A stretch of DNA of 64,000 bases from Psychrobacter sp. 4Bb (GTDB lineage Bacteria > Pseudomonadota > Gammaproteobacteria > Pseudomonadales > Moraxellaceae): positions 1-64,000 of the forward strand of contig NZ_PJAS01000071.1 of the NCBI RefSeq assembly GCF_002836735.1, written 5' to 3'. Position numbers and translations under genes: made by a program. The notes beneath the pieces were generated by a model. That model ran no database searches. It was given only the letters and a program-made list of their open reading frames with translations, and had not been told where the DNA came from. This document shows positions 34,909 through 44,488 of this stretch, in pieces. Positions within the stretch are counted from its first letter, which is position 1. Every line of letters starts with the position of its first letter.

Positions 34909-35130
34909 ATGCAGCCTTACTTTTATAGCGTATCTGAGTTTTTCGCCATGGGTAAGCATGGGGTTTTTGTGTGGTCGTGCTGGGCGATAACGATCGGCGT
35001 GATGTTGGCATTTATTATCTATAGCCGCAGACAGCGACATTCACTTATCAAACAGCTGACCATCCAGCAAGCGCGTCAAGCACAACGGACGACCAAAACC
35101 TCAACGCCTGTAACCAAACAAGCTGAATAA
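34909..35130 (+). CDS. ccmD: CcmD, small membrane subunit of cytochrome c maturation
   Basis: A 73-residue protein with one transmembrane segment (about 17-38, VFVWSCWAITIGVMLAFII) and a basic cytoplasmic tail (YSRRQRHSLIKQ), the expected length and order for CcmD. It helps CcmABC release holo-CcmE. AGGAAA precedes the ATG. Confidence 0.88.
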   Translation: MQPYFYSVSEFFAMGKHGVFVWSCWAITIGVMLAFIIYSRRQRHSLIKQLTIQQARQAQRTTKTSTPVTKQAE

Positions 35131-35373
35131 AAATCATCTTAATATCATGGTTTTAGCGTAAGAAACCGTATCCTTACACTGACAAAAATATGACCTTATA
35201 GGCAGTGATGAGGCTTATTGATTCGGCCGAAAAATGCTACCATATAGCGATTAGAAGAGTACGATTAGAAAGACATTTTCAAAACGTTTTTCTAATGGTA
35301 GTTTCTTCAAAATTTTCTGTTTTGTAGATTGATTATGGTTTATAAAACAGTGACTCATTAATGGGGTAGTGGT

Positions 35374-35874
35374 ATGAATGCAGTTCGTCGGAAAAAACTG
35401 ACGTGGGTTATGTTTACGCTGGCAGGTGCGGCAGTAGCAGTTATGTTGGTTATCTATGCCATCGGGCAGCAAACTGACTACTACTTTGATGCAACCGCTA
35501 TTGCCCAAGGCGAAGCGCCTCAAGACAAACGTATTCGTGCTGGTGGTATGGTGGTTGCCGGTAGTGTGCAGCGTGCAGCAGACAATCCATTAAATGTTGA
35601 GTTTGCGATTACTGATTTTCAATCAACCGTGCCAGTGACTTACCAAGGTATTCTACCAGACCTATTTGCTGAAAACTCAGGCGTCGTGGCTACGGGTAAA
35701 ATGCAGGGCGATACTTTCGTTGCTGGGGAAGTACTGGCTAAGCATGACGAAAACTATATGCCACCAGAAGTCGCCAAATCTATGAAAGAAAATAATCGCA
35801 GCGGAGCGATACCTACTTCTGAACAGTATAATCCTGCTGAAAAGATTCATGAGACCGAAACGCTACAGCAGTAA
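35374..35874 (+). CDS. ccmE: Heme chaperone CcmE
   Basis: A 166-residue protein anchored by one N-terminal transmembrane segment (about 8-29) and an OB-fold periplasmic domain. The heme-binding histidine is in the conserved [13 protein letters not shown] motif (about 127-139). It carries heme to the CcmFH lyase. The C-terminal tail (AKSMKEN onward) is polar. A 243-bp gap separates it from ccmD; a strong terminator follows. No ccmF, ccmG or ccmH is found in the window. Confidence 0.95.
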   Translation: MNAVRRKKLTWVMFTLAGAAVAVMLVIYAIGQQTDYYFDATAIAQGEAPQDKRIRAGGMVVAGSVQRAADNPLNVEFAITDFQSTVPVTYQGILPDLFAENSGVVATGKMQGDTFVAGEVLAKHDENYMPPEVAKSMKENNRSGAIPTSEQYNPAEKIHETETLQQ

Positions 35875-35898
35875 TGATTATAAGCTTTCGTACCATAT

Positions 35899-35929
35899 AA
35901 AAAAGCCACCGATAATCGGTGGCTTTTTA
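35899..35929 (+). terminator. Bidirectional terminator after ccmE
   Basis: AAAAAGCCACCGAT / ATCGGTGGCTTTTT, a long perfect stem with almost no loop and T5, between convergent genes. Confidence 0.93.
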
Positions 35930-35974
35930 TTGCGCTTTGTTTAGCTAATCAGTTAATCGTACTTATTAACCCTG

Positions 35975-36823
35975 TTAGTCATCCCATACTGGACTATAGT
36001 CAGGATGTTCAATTTTACGACCGTCAGAGCTGGCTAGGTTACCGATTTTTTCTAACTCATCTGCACTTAACTCAACTTTAATGGCATCTAGATTGCCTTG
36101 CAAGTGATCAGGGTTAGACGTTTTCGGAATAGCCACACGATGCTTATCTGACAAGATCCATGCTAATGAGATTTGTGCTGGCGTTACGTTGTGCTTATCT
36201 GCAATCTCTTTAATTACTTCATTATCAAATACATCACCACGTGCTAATGGCGAGTAGGCTTCTAGTAGAATATGATGATTATTCAAAAAGGTCTGCAATG
36301 TGTTTTGTTTAATGAACGGATGAAACTCTACTTGGTTCACGACGATAGGTACATCAGCATATTTCTTGGCTTCAATGATATTAGCAATATTGAAGTTTGA
36401 AACACCAATATGACGCGTCAAGCCTTGCTTTTGGAGTTCACACAGCGCAGGAATGGTCTCAGATAATGGCACGCGGTCATCAGGCCAATGCAATAGCAAC
36501 AGATCGACATAATCTGTACCCAAGTCTTCCAAAGAACGTTTCGCTGCTGCGACCAGTTTTTCTGGCTCAAACTTCATATCATCTGGAAAAATCTTAGTAG
36601 TCAAAAAGAATTTATCGCGAGCCACTCCTGACTGTCTGATACCTTCGCCAACTTCTTTTTCATTACCATAAGCCTGAGCGGTATCGATATGCTCATACCC
36701 CATTTCTAACGCTTTTTTGACCACGTCTACGCAATCTTGCCCAGTTGACTGCCAAGTACCTAGCCCTAGGATTGGGATATTTGCTTGTCCAGCGGTACGA
36801 ATATTATAGTTTTTAGCGCTCAT
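35975..36823 (-). CDS. Aldo/keto reductase (2,5-diketo-gluconate reductase DkgB-like)
   Basis: A 282-residue TIM-barrel NADPH oxidoreductase of the AKR superfamily. The catalytic Asp and Tyr are in EHIDTAQAYGNE, the catalytic Lys in FFLTTKIF, the His in LLLHWPD, and the substrate/cofactor loop in IPKTSNPDHLQGN. Reduces aldehydes or ketones such as methylglyoxal or 2,5-diketo-D-gluconate; the true substrate is not set. AAGGAT precedes the ATG. Monocistronic; the ccmE terminator is shared. Confidence 0.92.
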   Translation of the reverse strand: MSAKNYNIRTAGQANIPILGLGTWQSTGQDCVDVVKKALEMGYEHIDTAQAYGNEKEVGEGIRQSGVARDKFFLTTKIFPDDMKFEPEKLVAAAKRSLEDLGTDYVDLLLLHWPDDRVPLSETIPALCELQKQGLTRHIGVSNFNIANIIEAKKYADVPIVVNQVEFHPFIKQNTLQTFLNNHHILLEAYSPLARGDVFDNEVIKEIADKHNVTPAQISLAWILSDKHRVAIPKTSNPDHLQGNLDAIKVELSADELEKIGNLASSDGRKIEHPDYSPVWDD

Positions 36824-37078
36824 ATTATTATCCTTGTTATGTGTGTCTTATAATTTTCATTAGTTTTAAATGTTATCAATAGTATGGTCTAACGAGTAAA
36901 CTGCTATTGAGCTTGTCCACTATAGGAAAAACCAAGGACAAGTGGAAGCGCGAGTGACGGTTTCCTACAAAGGGCAAACAGGCTGTAACGTGATTTTTAA
37001 TAGTTATTTGATAGTTATTTAATGCACAGTTAGTCTTTTGATAACGGTATTGGAAGACAGCACTCCCAAAATTAAAGA
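36824..37078. other. Intergenic region downstream of metQ
   Basis: About 255 bases between metQ's terminator and the aldo/keto reductase start. Only a short direct repeat (ATAGTTATTT, near 37003-37020) is visible. The promoter of the reductase should lie here. Confidence 0.4.
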
Positions 37079-37114
37079 CAAAAAAACGCCCATCACTCTA
37101 AGTAATGGGCGTTT
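37079..37114 (-). terminator. Terminator of metNIQ
   Basis: AAACGCCCAT / ATGGGCGTTT 10-bp stem with an 11-base loop; on the minus strand the distal arm is followed by a T-run (T6-T7). Confidence 0.93.
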
Positions 37115-37161
37115 CTATCAATCATAACACCTAAAAAACTAGGTAATTTTGATTTAAAGTC

Positions 37162-38139
37162 TTACTGAGCAGCAGCTTCTGTAGTTTCTGGAGCGTCAGC
37201 ACTTTCAGTTTTAGCAGCAGTGTCCATGTGTGCGCTATGATCAGTACCCCAGATTTTTGGGTACTTGTAGCCAGGGAACGTTTCATGAGCGTACTTTTTG
37301 AAAGCTTCTGAGTTATAAGCGTTGGTCACATCTTCAACCCATTTTTTACCAGTATCAGCAGATTTGATCGCTGACCAGTTTACATAAGCAAAGCTTGGCT
37401 CTTGGAACAATGCTTCGGTCAATTTGATACCAGAGTCAGTAGCATAGTTACCGTTGATAACTGCGAAGTCAACTTCATCACGTGCGCGTGGTAATTGAGC
37501 AGCTTCTAGCTCAACGATTTCGATATCGTATTTGCTGTTGTCAGCAATATCAGCTTTTGACGCAGTCAATGGATCGATGTCGTCTTTTAGGGTAATCCAA
37601 CCAAGATCATCCATCATTACCAAAGCACGAGCAAAGTTACTTGGATCGTTTGGTGCAGAAACACTCATACCTTTGAATGCAGCGTCAAGGCTAGTCTTTT
37701 TACCTGAGTAGATGCCAAGTGGAGCCGTTGGTACTTGGAATACTTCAACCAAATCAAGGTTGTTTTCTTTTTTGAAGGTATCAAGGTAAGGCTTATGTTG
37801 GAAGATGTTGATATCCAAATCGCCTTCAGCCAATGCAAGGTTAGGACGGACATAATCAGTAAAAGCAATCAACTCAACTTCATAACCTTGAGCTTCAAGC
37901 GTGCTCTTTACTTGGTTACGAACCATATCAGCAAAATCGCCTTCAGTCGTACCGATAACAATTTTGGTATGGTCAGGATCGATATCGCTAGCGGCAGTTT
38001 CTGCAGTGGCACCCTCGGTTACTGGCTCTTTAGTCGCTTCTGGCGCTGATGAATTGCTGCAACCAACTAAGACTAGACCTGATACACCAACAGCAGCAAA
38101 TGCGGTAGCTAACTGACGGCTGATATCTGTTAATTTCAT
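37162..38139 (-). CDS. metQ: Methionine-binding lipoprotein MetQ
   Basis: A 325-residue NlpA-family lipoprotein with lipobox LVGC (Cys about residue 27) and the ligand-binding domain from about 57 to 300 (KIVIGTTEGDFADMV; NIFQHKPYLDTF; SVSAPNDPSNFARAL). It delivers D/L-methionine to MetNI. The linker after the lipobox (about 28-55) and the C-terminal tail (from about 303) are low-complexity and Ala/Thr/Glu-rich, longer than in E. coli. Last gene of metN-metI-metQ on the minus strand, 170 bp after metI. Confidence 0.93.
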   Translation of the reverse strand: MKLTDISRQLATAFAAVGVSGLVLVGCSNSSAPEATKEPVTEGATAETAASDIDPDHTKIVIGTTEGDFADMVRNQVKSTLEAQGYEVELIAFTDYVRPNLALAEGDLDINIFQHKPYLDTFKKENNLDLVEVFQVPTAPLGIYSGKKTSLDAAFKGMSVSAPNDPSNFARALVMMDDLGWITLKDDIDPLTASKADIADNSKYDIEIVELEAAQLPRARDEVDFAVINGNYATDSGIKLTEALFQEPSFAYVNWSAIKSADTGKKWVEDVTNAYNSEAFKKYAHETFPGYKYPKIWGTDHSAHMDTAAKTESADAPETTEAAAQ

Positions 38140-38309
38140 AATATGTCCTTAATAATGAATGGGGTTGAGTAAAACGTTTATCGTCTGAACATTAAAAAAG
38201 CAACATTATAAATAGTAATGCTGCTTTTGTTGTAAGAGCTGAGATAAGGGTTAAGTGTTGCCAAAAATAAACCTAGTCGCTCGTAAAGTCAAGTATTCTC
38301 TAAAGCGGT

Positions 38310-38996
38310 TTAACGTTTGTCTAAACGATTGGCGAGCCAGTTACCAGAGGCTTGAATCGAGACGACCATGATGGATAGTACAATCACGATAAAAATCATT
38401 ACCTCGGTTTGATAGCGATAATAGCCATAGCGAATGGCCAAATCACCCAAACCGCCACCACCAATCATACCAGCCGCCGCTGAATAAGAGAGCAAGCTGA
38501 TACAAAGAATAGTGACTGACAATACTAAACCTGAGCGAGCTTCATTAAGTAGTACTTTAATAATGGTAAAAGGTCGTGCACCCATTGATTCAGTGGCTTC
38601 GATAATACCGCGCGGCACTTCACGTAAATTTTGCTCGACCAAACGCGCAAAATAAAACGAACCAGCGATAGCCAGTACTAGTGATGCAGCAATTGGTCCG
38701 ATACCCGTACCAACGATGGCCTTAGTAAACGGACTCATTGCAATCATCAAAATCACGAAAGGGAAAGCACGCATAAAGTTGGTAATACCGCCAAGCACAC
38801 CGTACAACGTCTTGTTTTGCAAAAACTGTCGATCACTAGACAAAAACAAGAATACGCCAAACAGTCCACCGATGACGATTGCGACTGTGGTTGAAATACC
38901 GAGCATCACAAACGTATCAATAAACGCGCTCACGATCTCTTTGCGTAACACAAGTAGCTTGTCTATAGAGGCGGATAATTCAGTACCAGTTAACAT
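38310..38996 (-). CDS. metI: Methionine ABC transporter permease MetI
   Basis: A 228-residue permease with five transmembrane segments and the ABC EAA loop (EATESMGARPFTIIKVLLNEA, about 138-158) that contacts MetN. GGITNFMRAFPFVILMI is a MetI hallmark. Lies 19 bp after metN. Confidence 0.94.
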   Translation of the reverse strand: MLTGTELSASIDKLLVLRKEIVSAFIDTFVMLGISTTVAIVIGGLFGVFLFLSSDRQFLQNKTLYGVLGGITNFMRAFPFVILMIAMSPFTKAIVGTGIGPIAASLVLAIAGSFYFARLVEQNLREVPRGIIEATESMGARPFTIIKVLLNEARSGLVLSVTILCISLLSYSAAAGMIGGGGLGDLAIRYGYYRYQTEVMIFIVIVLSIMVVSIQASGNWLANRLDKR

Positions 38997-39015
38997 ATCT
39001 ATTTCTCCTGCCTCA

Positions 39016-39786
39016 TTAGTCCTCGACGACTAGGCCTTTGCCAATCGGGGTGGTTGCTTGAATCAGACCGTCTCGCACATCCGCAACTTCCAAAAGTTGT
39101 CCTTGATGCAATAACGCTGCGCGATCACAAAGTCTACGAATCACACTCATCTCATGAGTCACGATGACGATAGTCACGCCAAGCTGCTCATTGATATCGC
39201 GCAGACAAGTCAGCAAACTACGGGTCGTTGCAGGGTCAAGCGCACTGGTTGGCTCATCGGCTAACAATACTTTTGGACTAGGGGCAATCGCGCGAGCAAT
39301 ACCCACACGCTGTTTCTGTCCACCTGATAGCTGCGCAGGATAGTGACCAGCACGATCGGTCAAATCAACAATCGCAAGACAATCCATGACGCGCTTATGA
39401 ATGTCACGACTTGGATAACCAGAGATTTTTAAGTTAAATGCCACGTTATCAAAAACCGTTTGATTAGACATCAGATTAAACTGCTGAAAAATCATACCGA
39501 TATTATGACGAGCAATACGCAGCTCACTGGCAGACAGCGTGGTTAGGTCAGTACCATCTATCACGACTTGACCCGAATCTGGACGCTCAAGCATGTTAAT
39601 TAGGCGCAATAAGGTAGATTTACCTGCCCCTGAATAACCCATTAGACCAAAGATTTCGCCTTGTTTGATAGTCAGAGATGTCGGCTCAACAGCGGTAAAC
39701 CAATGTGGTTTGCCGTCTTTGTCTTTGATTGATCGGTCGCTTAAAAAACTTTTGGTCACATCGTTTAAGACAATCATGTCATTCAT
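39016..39786 (-). CDS. metN: Methionine importer ATPase MetN, short form without the C-terminal regulatory domain
   Basis: A 256-residue ABC ATPase: Walker A GYSGAGKSTL (about 50-59), signature LSGGQKQR, Walker B LLADEP, H-loop THEMS. E. coli MetN has about 343 residues because of a C-terminal methionine-sensing NIL/ACT domain that gives trans-inhibition. That domain is missing: the frame ends soon after the nucleotide-binding domain. Import is therefore not expected to be shut off by internal methionine in the same way. First gene of the operon. The start has no good Shine-Dalgarno, and the in-frame ATG at 39777 is possible. Confidence 0.93.
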   Translation of the reverse strand: MNDMIVLNDVTKSFLSDRSIKDKDGKPHWFTAVEPTSLTIKQGEIFGLMGYSGAGKSTLLRLINMLERPDSGQVVIDGTDLTTLSASELRIARHNIGMIFQQFNLMSNQTVFDNVAFNLKISGYPSRDIHKRVMDCLAIVDLTDRAGHYPAQLSGGQKQRVGIARAIAPSPKVLLADEPTSALDPATTRSLLTCLRDINEQLGVTIVIVTHEMSVIRRLCDRAALLHQGQLLEVADVRDGLIQATTPIGKGLVVED

Positions 39787-40042
39787 GGAGGGCTCAAAAT
39801 TTAATAAATTTTTTAATGGTCAAAAACGCGTCATCAGGCCTCTTTCAATATGTAAGAAGCTGGTCAAAACGACAACAGTCAATAACCGTATAATAAGGGG
39901 CGGTAATATAGCATATTATCAGGCACTTTGGATATGCACATACGTGTCCGGCTTATGATTAATAGCTATTAAGAATAAGCAGTTAAAATGGCAAGTGTGA
40001 AGGCGATAGCTTGATAGCTATCTATATAACGATGGGGATTGA

Positions 40043-42172
40043 TTACTCGTGATAGTTGTAATGAGGGTCATGATGAATTGGGATAGTCACCAAAAATCTA
40101 GTATGACCATTTAGCGTATCTGTAATAATACGTCCTTGATGAGCGGTAACAATTTGTGAGACTAACGATAACCCTAATCCAGAGCCTTTGTTTTTTTGCT
40201 GTAAACGTACAAATGGGCTAAAGACTTCTTCCCGCTTGCCTTCAGGGATACCAGTGCCTTCGTCGATTACCGCTAGCACGGCATATTTTGGCAGTGGACG
40301 TTCGGGTTCAGTTTTGGCTTTCTTCATATGCTTAGCAAATAAGCCTTCTTTACGCACGACTGCGCCTGAGTTCTCATTGTTTGAGCTATTAGATTTGGCG
40401 TCATCTTTCGTATTATTTGAGCTGTTATTTTTAGTAGCGGCATCAGTAATAGAACTATCTGATTTTTGAACACTGTTCTCGATAAGAGTGCCAGTATTCT
40501 CGCTTTCTACGTTGCTTATAGAGCTTGTTGATGCTACTTCAGTCACGTTAGCATTGTTGGTATTATCGGCGTCGCTAGCAGGTTCAGTAGAGTCTGGAAC
40601 AGCCTTCCAAATAACTTTCTTAATTCTGTCAGTTAATTCACTGGTAAAGCTGTAATAGTCAGCAAGTAGTGATGTTTCGCCAGTAGTAGGTTGGGGTTTG
40701 CTAGCACTGTCTATTAAGCTGCCATCTGAAAGGCCATTATCAATACTGACTTCACCATTGCTCTCGTTGTTCTTATTGTTGGCAGCTATATCCTCACCGT
40801 TTTTGTAGATAGTCGGCGTTGGTAGCTCTACTATTGAGTCAGTCGTTTCGGATTTATTTTTATCAACCGAACTAGTAGCTTCCTGCTTAGCAGTTTGGTG
40901 TTCAATTACCTTGGCATCAGTGTTTTCTTCATAATCATCAAAGTCTAAACTGTTGTAATCGACAAAGCTGCTGCATAGCACTGTTTGTAATAGATAGTCA
41001 GGTACAGTTCCAGCTTCTTCTATGCTCTGAACACCGTATAGCAATACCGTAACAGGTGGCTTGCCATGTAGCATAGCGTTGGTAAGTAAATTACGAATCA
41101 AATGAGTCAACATTGATGACTGACCATCTATTACGATGTGCTCACCAATCAGCGTGGCTTCAGGGTAATGCTGACGCTCTTGATTTACCAAATCGTATAA
41201 ATCGAGGTTTTCAACTTGCTGTAAGGCATGTCCCGCATCCAAACGGCTAACCAGTAATATGCTTTCTACTAAGTCATTAAGACCTGATAAGTCTCTATTG
41301 ATCGCTTGTGCCCGTTTATCAAACTTTGCTTTGGTATCAGTTGGTAGTGCACCAGCCAACATATCCATCATTTCAATCTGTAGACGGATACGTGTAATCG
41401 GTGTACGTAGCTCATGAGAGGCATGTGCTAATAGCAAGTTATTAGCATCAATTAAGTGTTCAATTTTTTGTGCTGCTTGGTTGAATCCACGTGCTAGTGC
41501 AGCGATTTCATCATTACCACGTGCATTCACTCGCACCGTAAAATCACCATCACCCAATTGAGTCATTTGTTGGCTCAACTGGTCAATACGCCACGTCATC
41601 GTCCGGGCAATCAACCATAGTACACCTGCCATAATGAGCAAGAGTAGTAGCGTACCAGTGAACAAGTTCAAGGCTGCAGAAAGGACAGGTTTTTTAGGTG
41701 TTAAACGTGATTCATACAGTAAGGTATAACCTGTACTGCTATACACTTGGGCTTGCTTGGTAGGTGATGTATCTGCAAGTGACGGAAAAACGCGCGAGAA
41801 CAAAGACGGAGTAGGGGGAAGCTCTAGGGGTAGGTCGCTATTGTCAGTTTGCATAAGCAGTCGACCTTCGCTGTCATACAATCCCATTTTTGCTTGCAGT
41901 GATTCATCAAAAATATCGAAGCTTTTCTTAACGACCGCCAGCATAAAACGAGACTGCAAACGATTGTCTTTGCTGATAGAAATATTCAATTCGTGCAAGA
42001 AGGGATCGATTTGCCCCAAGATCTGCGTGGCTAATATCTCTGAGCGAATACCAGCATCTTTGTCATGAACAAGTTGGGTCAACAACACCATTGCTACAGC
42101 AAATAACGTAAGTGCCAGCATAACGCTGGCAAATAGTTTGGCAAATACGGAACGAAAACCCAATTGCTGCAT
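40043..42172 (-). CDS. Sensor histidine kinase with a large insertion in the ATPase domain
   Basis: A 709-residue membrane kinase. TM1 about 13-33, a periplasmic domain to about 165, TM2 about 168-190, then a HAMP region (RIDQLSQQMTQLGDGDFTVRV) and H-box ASHELRTP with His253. N-box LIRNLLTNAMLHG lies near residue 360 and the G1 box DEGTGIP near 635. In related kinases these are about 30 residues apart. The extra about 240 residues are rich in S, N, D, T, E and K. G2 (GSGLGLSLV) is intact. It overlaps no other gene. The cognate OmpR regulator is 85 bp upstream, so this is a two-component operon. The signal is unknown. Confidence 0.9.
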   Translation of the reverse strand: MQQLGFRSVFAKLFASVMLALTLFAVAMVLLTQLVHDKDAGIRSEILATQILGQIDPFLHELNISISKDNRLQSRFMLAVVKKSFDIFDESLQAKMGLYDSEGRLLMQTDNSDLPLELPPTPSLFSRVFPSLADTSPTKQAQVYSSTGYTLLYESRLTPKKPVLSAALNLFTGTLLLLLIMAGVLWLIARTMTWRIDQLSQQMTQLGDGDFTVRVNARGNDEIAALARGFNQAAQKIEHLIDANNLLLAHASHELRTPITRIRLQIEMMDMLAGALPTDTKAKFDKRAQAINRDLSGLNDLVESILLVSRLDAGHALQQVENLDLYDLVNQERQHYPEATLIGEHIVIDGQSSMLTHLIRNLLTNAMLHGKPPVTVLLYGVQSIEEAGTVPDYLLQTVLCSSFVDYNSLDFDDYEENTDAKVIEHQTAKQEATSSVDKNKSETTDSIVELPTPTIYKNGEDIAANNKNNESNGEVSIDNGLSDGSLIDSASKPQPTTGETSLLADYYSFTSELTDRIKKVIWKAVPDSTEPASDADNTNNANVTEVASTSSISNVESENTGTLIENSVQKSDSSITDAATKNNSSNNTKDDAKSNSSNNENSGAVVRKEGLFAKHMKKAKTEPERPLPKYAVLAVIDEGTGIPEGKREEVFSPFVRLQQKNKGSGLGLSLVSQIVTAHQGRIITDTLNGHTRFLVTIPIHHDPHYNYHE

Positions 42173-42257
42173 TAAACGATCTCTATTATTAAACGCTTGT
42201 ACCGACTCATGATATAGAGTTTACACCATGAGTCAGCTAATTAGGCATCCTTTACAA

Positions 42258-42980
42258 TCAAACCTGATCAGTGGCAAATTGATAGCCGACGCCGCGTACA
42301 GTAATAATACGCTTTGGCTGGCGTGGATTGTCTTCGATTAAAGCACGTAGACGCGAAATATGTACATCAATTGCACGGTCAATATTGTCTGAGCTGTCAT
42401 CATTTGGCATCGCTTGCCAGAGCTGCTCACGATTCAACACCTTACCAGAGTGAGTGGCAAAGTAGTGTAACAACTGAAACTGATGCGTGGTTAGACGTAC
42501 CGGTTGGTCATCGATAGTGACTTCATGACTATCAGGGAACACACTCAAACGGCCAAAGGTTAAGCTGTCTGATTGGCTATCGGCTTGATTTGGTTGTTCA
42601 TGACGACGAATAACCGCACGGATACGAGCTAAAAGCTCACGTGGCTCAAAAGGCTTGGCGATATAATCGTCAGCACCCATCTCTAGCCCCAACACGCGAT
42701 CGGTCGTGTCGCCTTTTGCGGTCAGCATAATAATAGGTACTTTATTGGTCATGTTGTTCTTGTTGCCACGAATCTTTTGACATACTTGCATACCGTCCAT
42801 ATCAGGCAGCATAAGATCCAATACAACCAAGTCAATATCGCGCTCTTTGGTGTCTAATAAGTCGAGACCTTCTTGACCAAGACCAGCATGATGCACATCA
42901 TAATAGTTCATGGTCAAATAATCGCTGATCAGCTCAGCCAAATCTGGATCGTCTTCAATCAATAAAATCTGCTTACTCAT
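42258..42980 (-). CDS. OmpR/PhoB-family response regulator
   Basis: A 240-residue regulator. Receiver domain (1-120) with acidic pocket EDD (9-11), phospho-acceptor Asp55 (VVLDLMLPDMDG), Thr (MLTAK) and Lys (YIAKPF). C-terminal winged helix (about 140-236) with the OmpR pattern DRAIDVHISRLRALIEDNP and RGVGYQF. GAGG precedes the ATG. It is the first gene of the operon with the sensor kinase. Targets are unknown; the adaptor lipoprotein gene upstream (43241-44488) is on the same strand and may be co-regulated. Confidence 0.93.
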   Translation of the reverse strand: MSKQILLIEDDPDLAELISDYLTMNYYDVHHAGLGQEGLDLLDTKERDIDLVVLDLMLPDMDGMQVCQKIRGNKNNMTNKVPIIMLTAKGDTTDRVLGLEMGADDYIAKPFEPRELLARIRAVIRRHEQPNQADSQSDSLTFGRLSVFPDSHEVTIDDQPVRLTTHQFQLLHYFATHSGKVLNREQLWQAMPNDDSSDNIDRAIDVHISRLRALIEDNPRQPKRIITVRGVGYQFATDQV

Positions 42981-43240
42981 GGGGTGTCCTCTAATTGTTA
43001 TTGTGATTTATAAAAAGTATAATGTTCTCGGTAATGATTAGCTGTTAGTAATGATAAATAGTTAAACTATTAAGCCTCTACGTTTTCAAATGTACAGAAT
43101 AGCGCATAATTACATGTGAGTCGTATTTTAATACTCGGATAATGCTATATATGGTAGGGCCATATTGCCTAATTATGCTGTTACAAAACAAGAGAAGCTT
43201 TGTTAATGTTTCTACCAAATGTAACTGTCAGCATAAGCTA

Positions 43241-44488
43241 TTATGACACAATGACTTTTTTACCTTTAGAATCAACAGGTAAGTCAGCCAAACAAATCAA
43301 GCTATCATTGCTCACACCTGCTATCAAATACTGCTGCGTAGTAGGATCGTATTCAACTACTTCAATAGGTTGGCGTGTTAAACGCTGATCTTGTCCGATT
43401 ATCCAAACATTTGCAGTCAATGGTTGTAGCGGCATATAAGGAGGAGTTTGCAACTCTGTCAGGTCGACATCGTGTAGCGCGCGCCTAGGTACGATAGTGC
43501 CTACATCTATTTGACCATAATTGACGCGCCCTGTGACTTTCATATTTGGCAATAACTTATCACGACTTACTTCGTTGTCGATGACATTAACATAGACCAA
43601 GAGCTTTTTTGGCTGACTGGTCGATACTAGTTTGCTGACCTGTCCCGTAAACTTGTCTGAGATACCTTCGGCGGTAAAATTGACCGTTTGGCCAACTGAG
43701 AGCTGTGGTTTTGCTTGTATAGGCAGGGTAGCCATAAAGTGCAGCTTGGTTTCGTCACTGATCTGTAGTAGAGGTGCGCGCTCCGCTAGCTGTTGTCCTG
43801 CATTAGCAGCCAAGTTTTCTACTCGCCCCGAAAAGCTGGCATGAATGGTAATCGAATTATACTGGGTATCTTGTTTAGCCGTATTAACGTCTGCATTTTG
43901 ATTAGTAGAGGTATTGCTATCAGTATCTGTCGCAGAATTTGCTTCTAGCGTTTTGTCACTGTCAGTTTTTCTCACAACAGCGATATCTGCGTCTGGCGCA
44001 GCTTGTGCAGATTTAGCATCAGAGTTTTGCGTATTTTCTGGATTGGTTTTATTAACATCGTTTGATTCTACATTATCTTGTTCAGGCTTTTTCAAACCTT
44101 CAGCTTTGCTAGCAGTACCTACACGCCTAAATACGAGCAATGGCGTGCCTTTTTCTACCCATTGACCTTCACTAACCAATGTTTTTTCTATACGAATCGG
44201 ATGTACCGCAACGAATGTGGTCTGCTTGATAGGTTCGATATTACCTTGTAAGCCGAGACTCGGCTGATACCTTGAAGGTTTGATACTCAGGATATGTTCT
44301 GGCGTCATGGTGACACTATCACTTGTGATGATAAGTGGCGTGTCTGCGGTTTCTGCTTCAGTGTCAGTAACGGCTGATTCATTTATAGGTGACGGCTGAC
44401 AAGCAGCGATAAATAGTACGCTGAATAAATAGAGGCTTTTTCTTAAATGTCTAGAAGCTGTCATAGCAGTCACCATTGTAATCGTCAT
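43241..44488 (-). CDS. Efflux/HlyD-family periplasmic adaptor lipoprotein
   Basis: A 415-residue membrane-fusion-type protein with lipobox IAAC (Cys about residue 30). The first lipoyl half (IEKTLVSEGQWVEKGTPLLVF, about 97-117) and second (HASFSGRVENLAANAGQQLAE, about 218-238) are separated by about 90 residues. Instead of the usual coiled-coil hairpin this stretch is polar and low-complexity (N, D, T, S, K). A beta-barrel (about 245-330) and C-terminal domain follow. No inner-membrane pump or outer-membrane channel gene adjoins it. Upstream ATGs at 44476 and 44464 are also possible starts. Confidence 0.8.
   Translation of the reverse strand: MTITMVTAMTASRHLRKSLYLFSVLFIAACQPSPINESAVTDTEAETADTPLIITSDSVTMTPEHILSIKPSRYQPSLGLQGNIEPIKQTTFVAVHPIRIEKTLVSEGQWVEKGTPLLVFRRVGTASKAEGLKKPEQDNVESNDVNKTNPENTQNSDAKSAQAAPDADIAVVRKTDSDKTLEANSATDTDSNTSTNQNADVNTAKQDTQYNSITIHASFSGRVENLAANAGQQLAERAPLLQISDETKLHFMATLPIQAKPQLSVGQTVNFTAEGISDKFTGQVSKLVSTSQPKKLLVYVNVIDNEVSRDKLLPNMKVTGRVNYGQIDVGTIVPRRALHDVDLTELQTPPYMPLQPLTANVWIIGQDQRLTRQPIEVVEYDPTTQQYLIAGVSNDSLICLADLPVDSKGKKVIVS

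Noticed and set aside
40043..42172. Frameshift or fusion in the sensor kinase
   Set aside because: The reading frame is continuous and canonical motifs resume after the insert, so an in-frame insertion is more likely.
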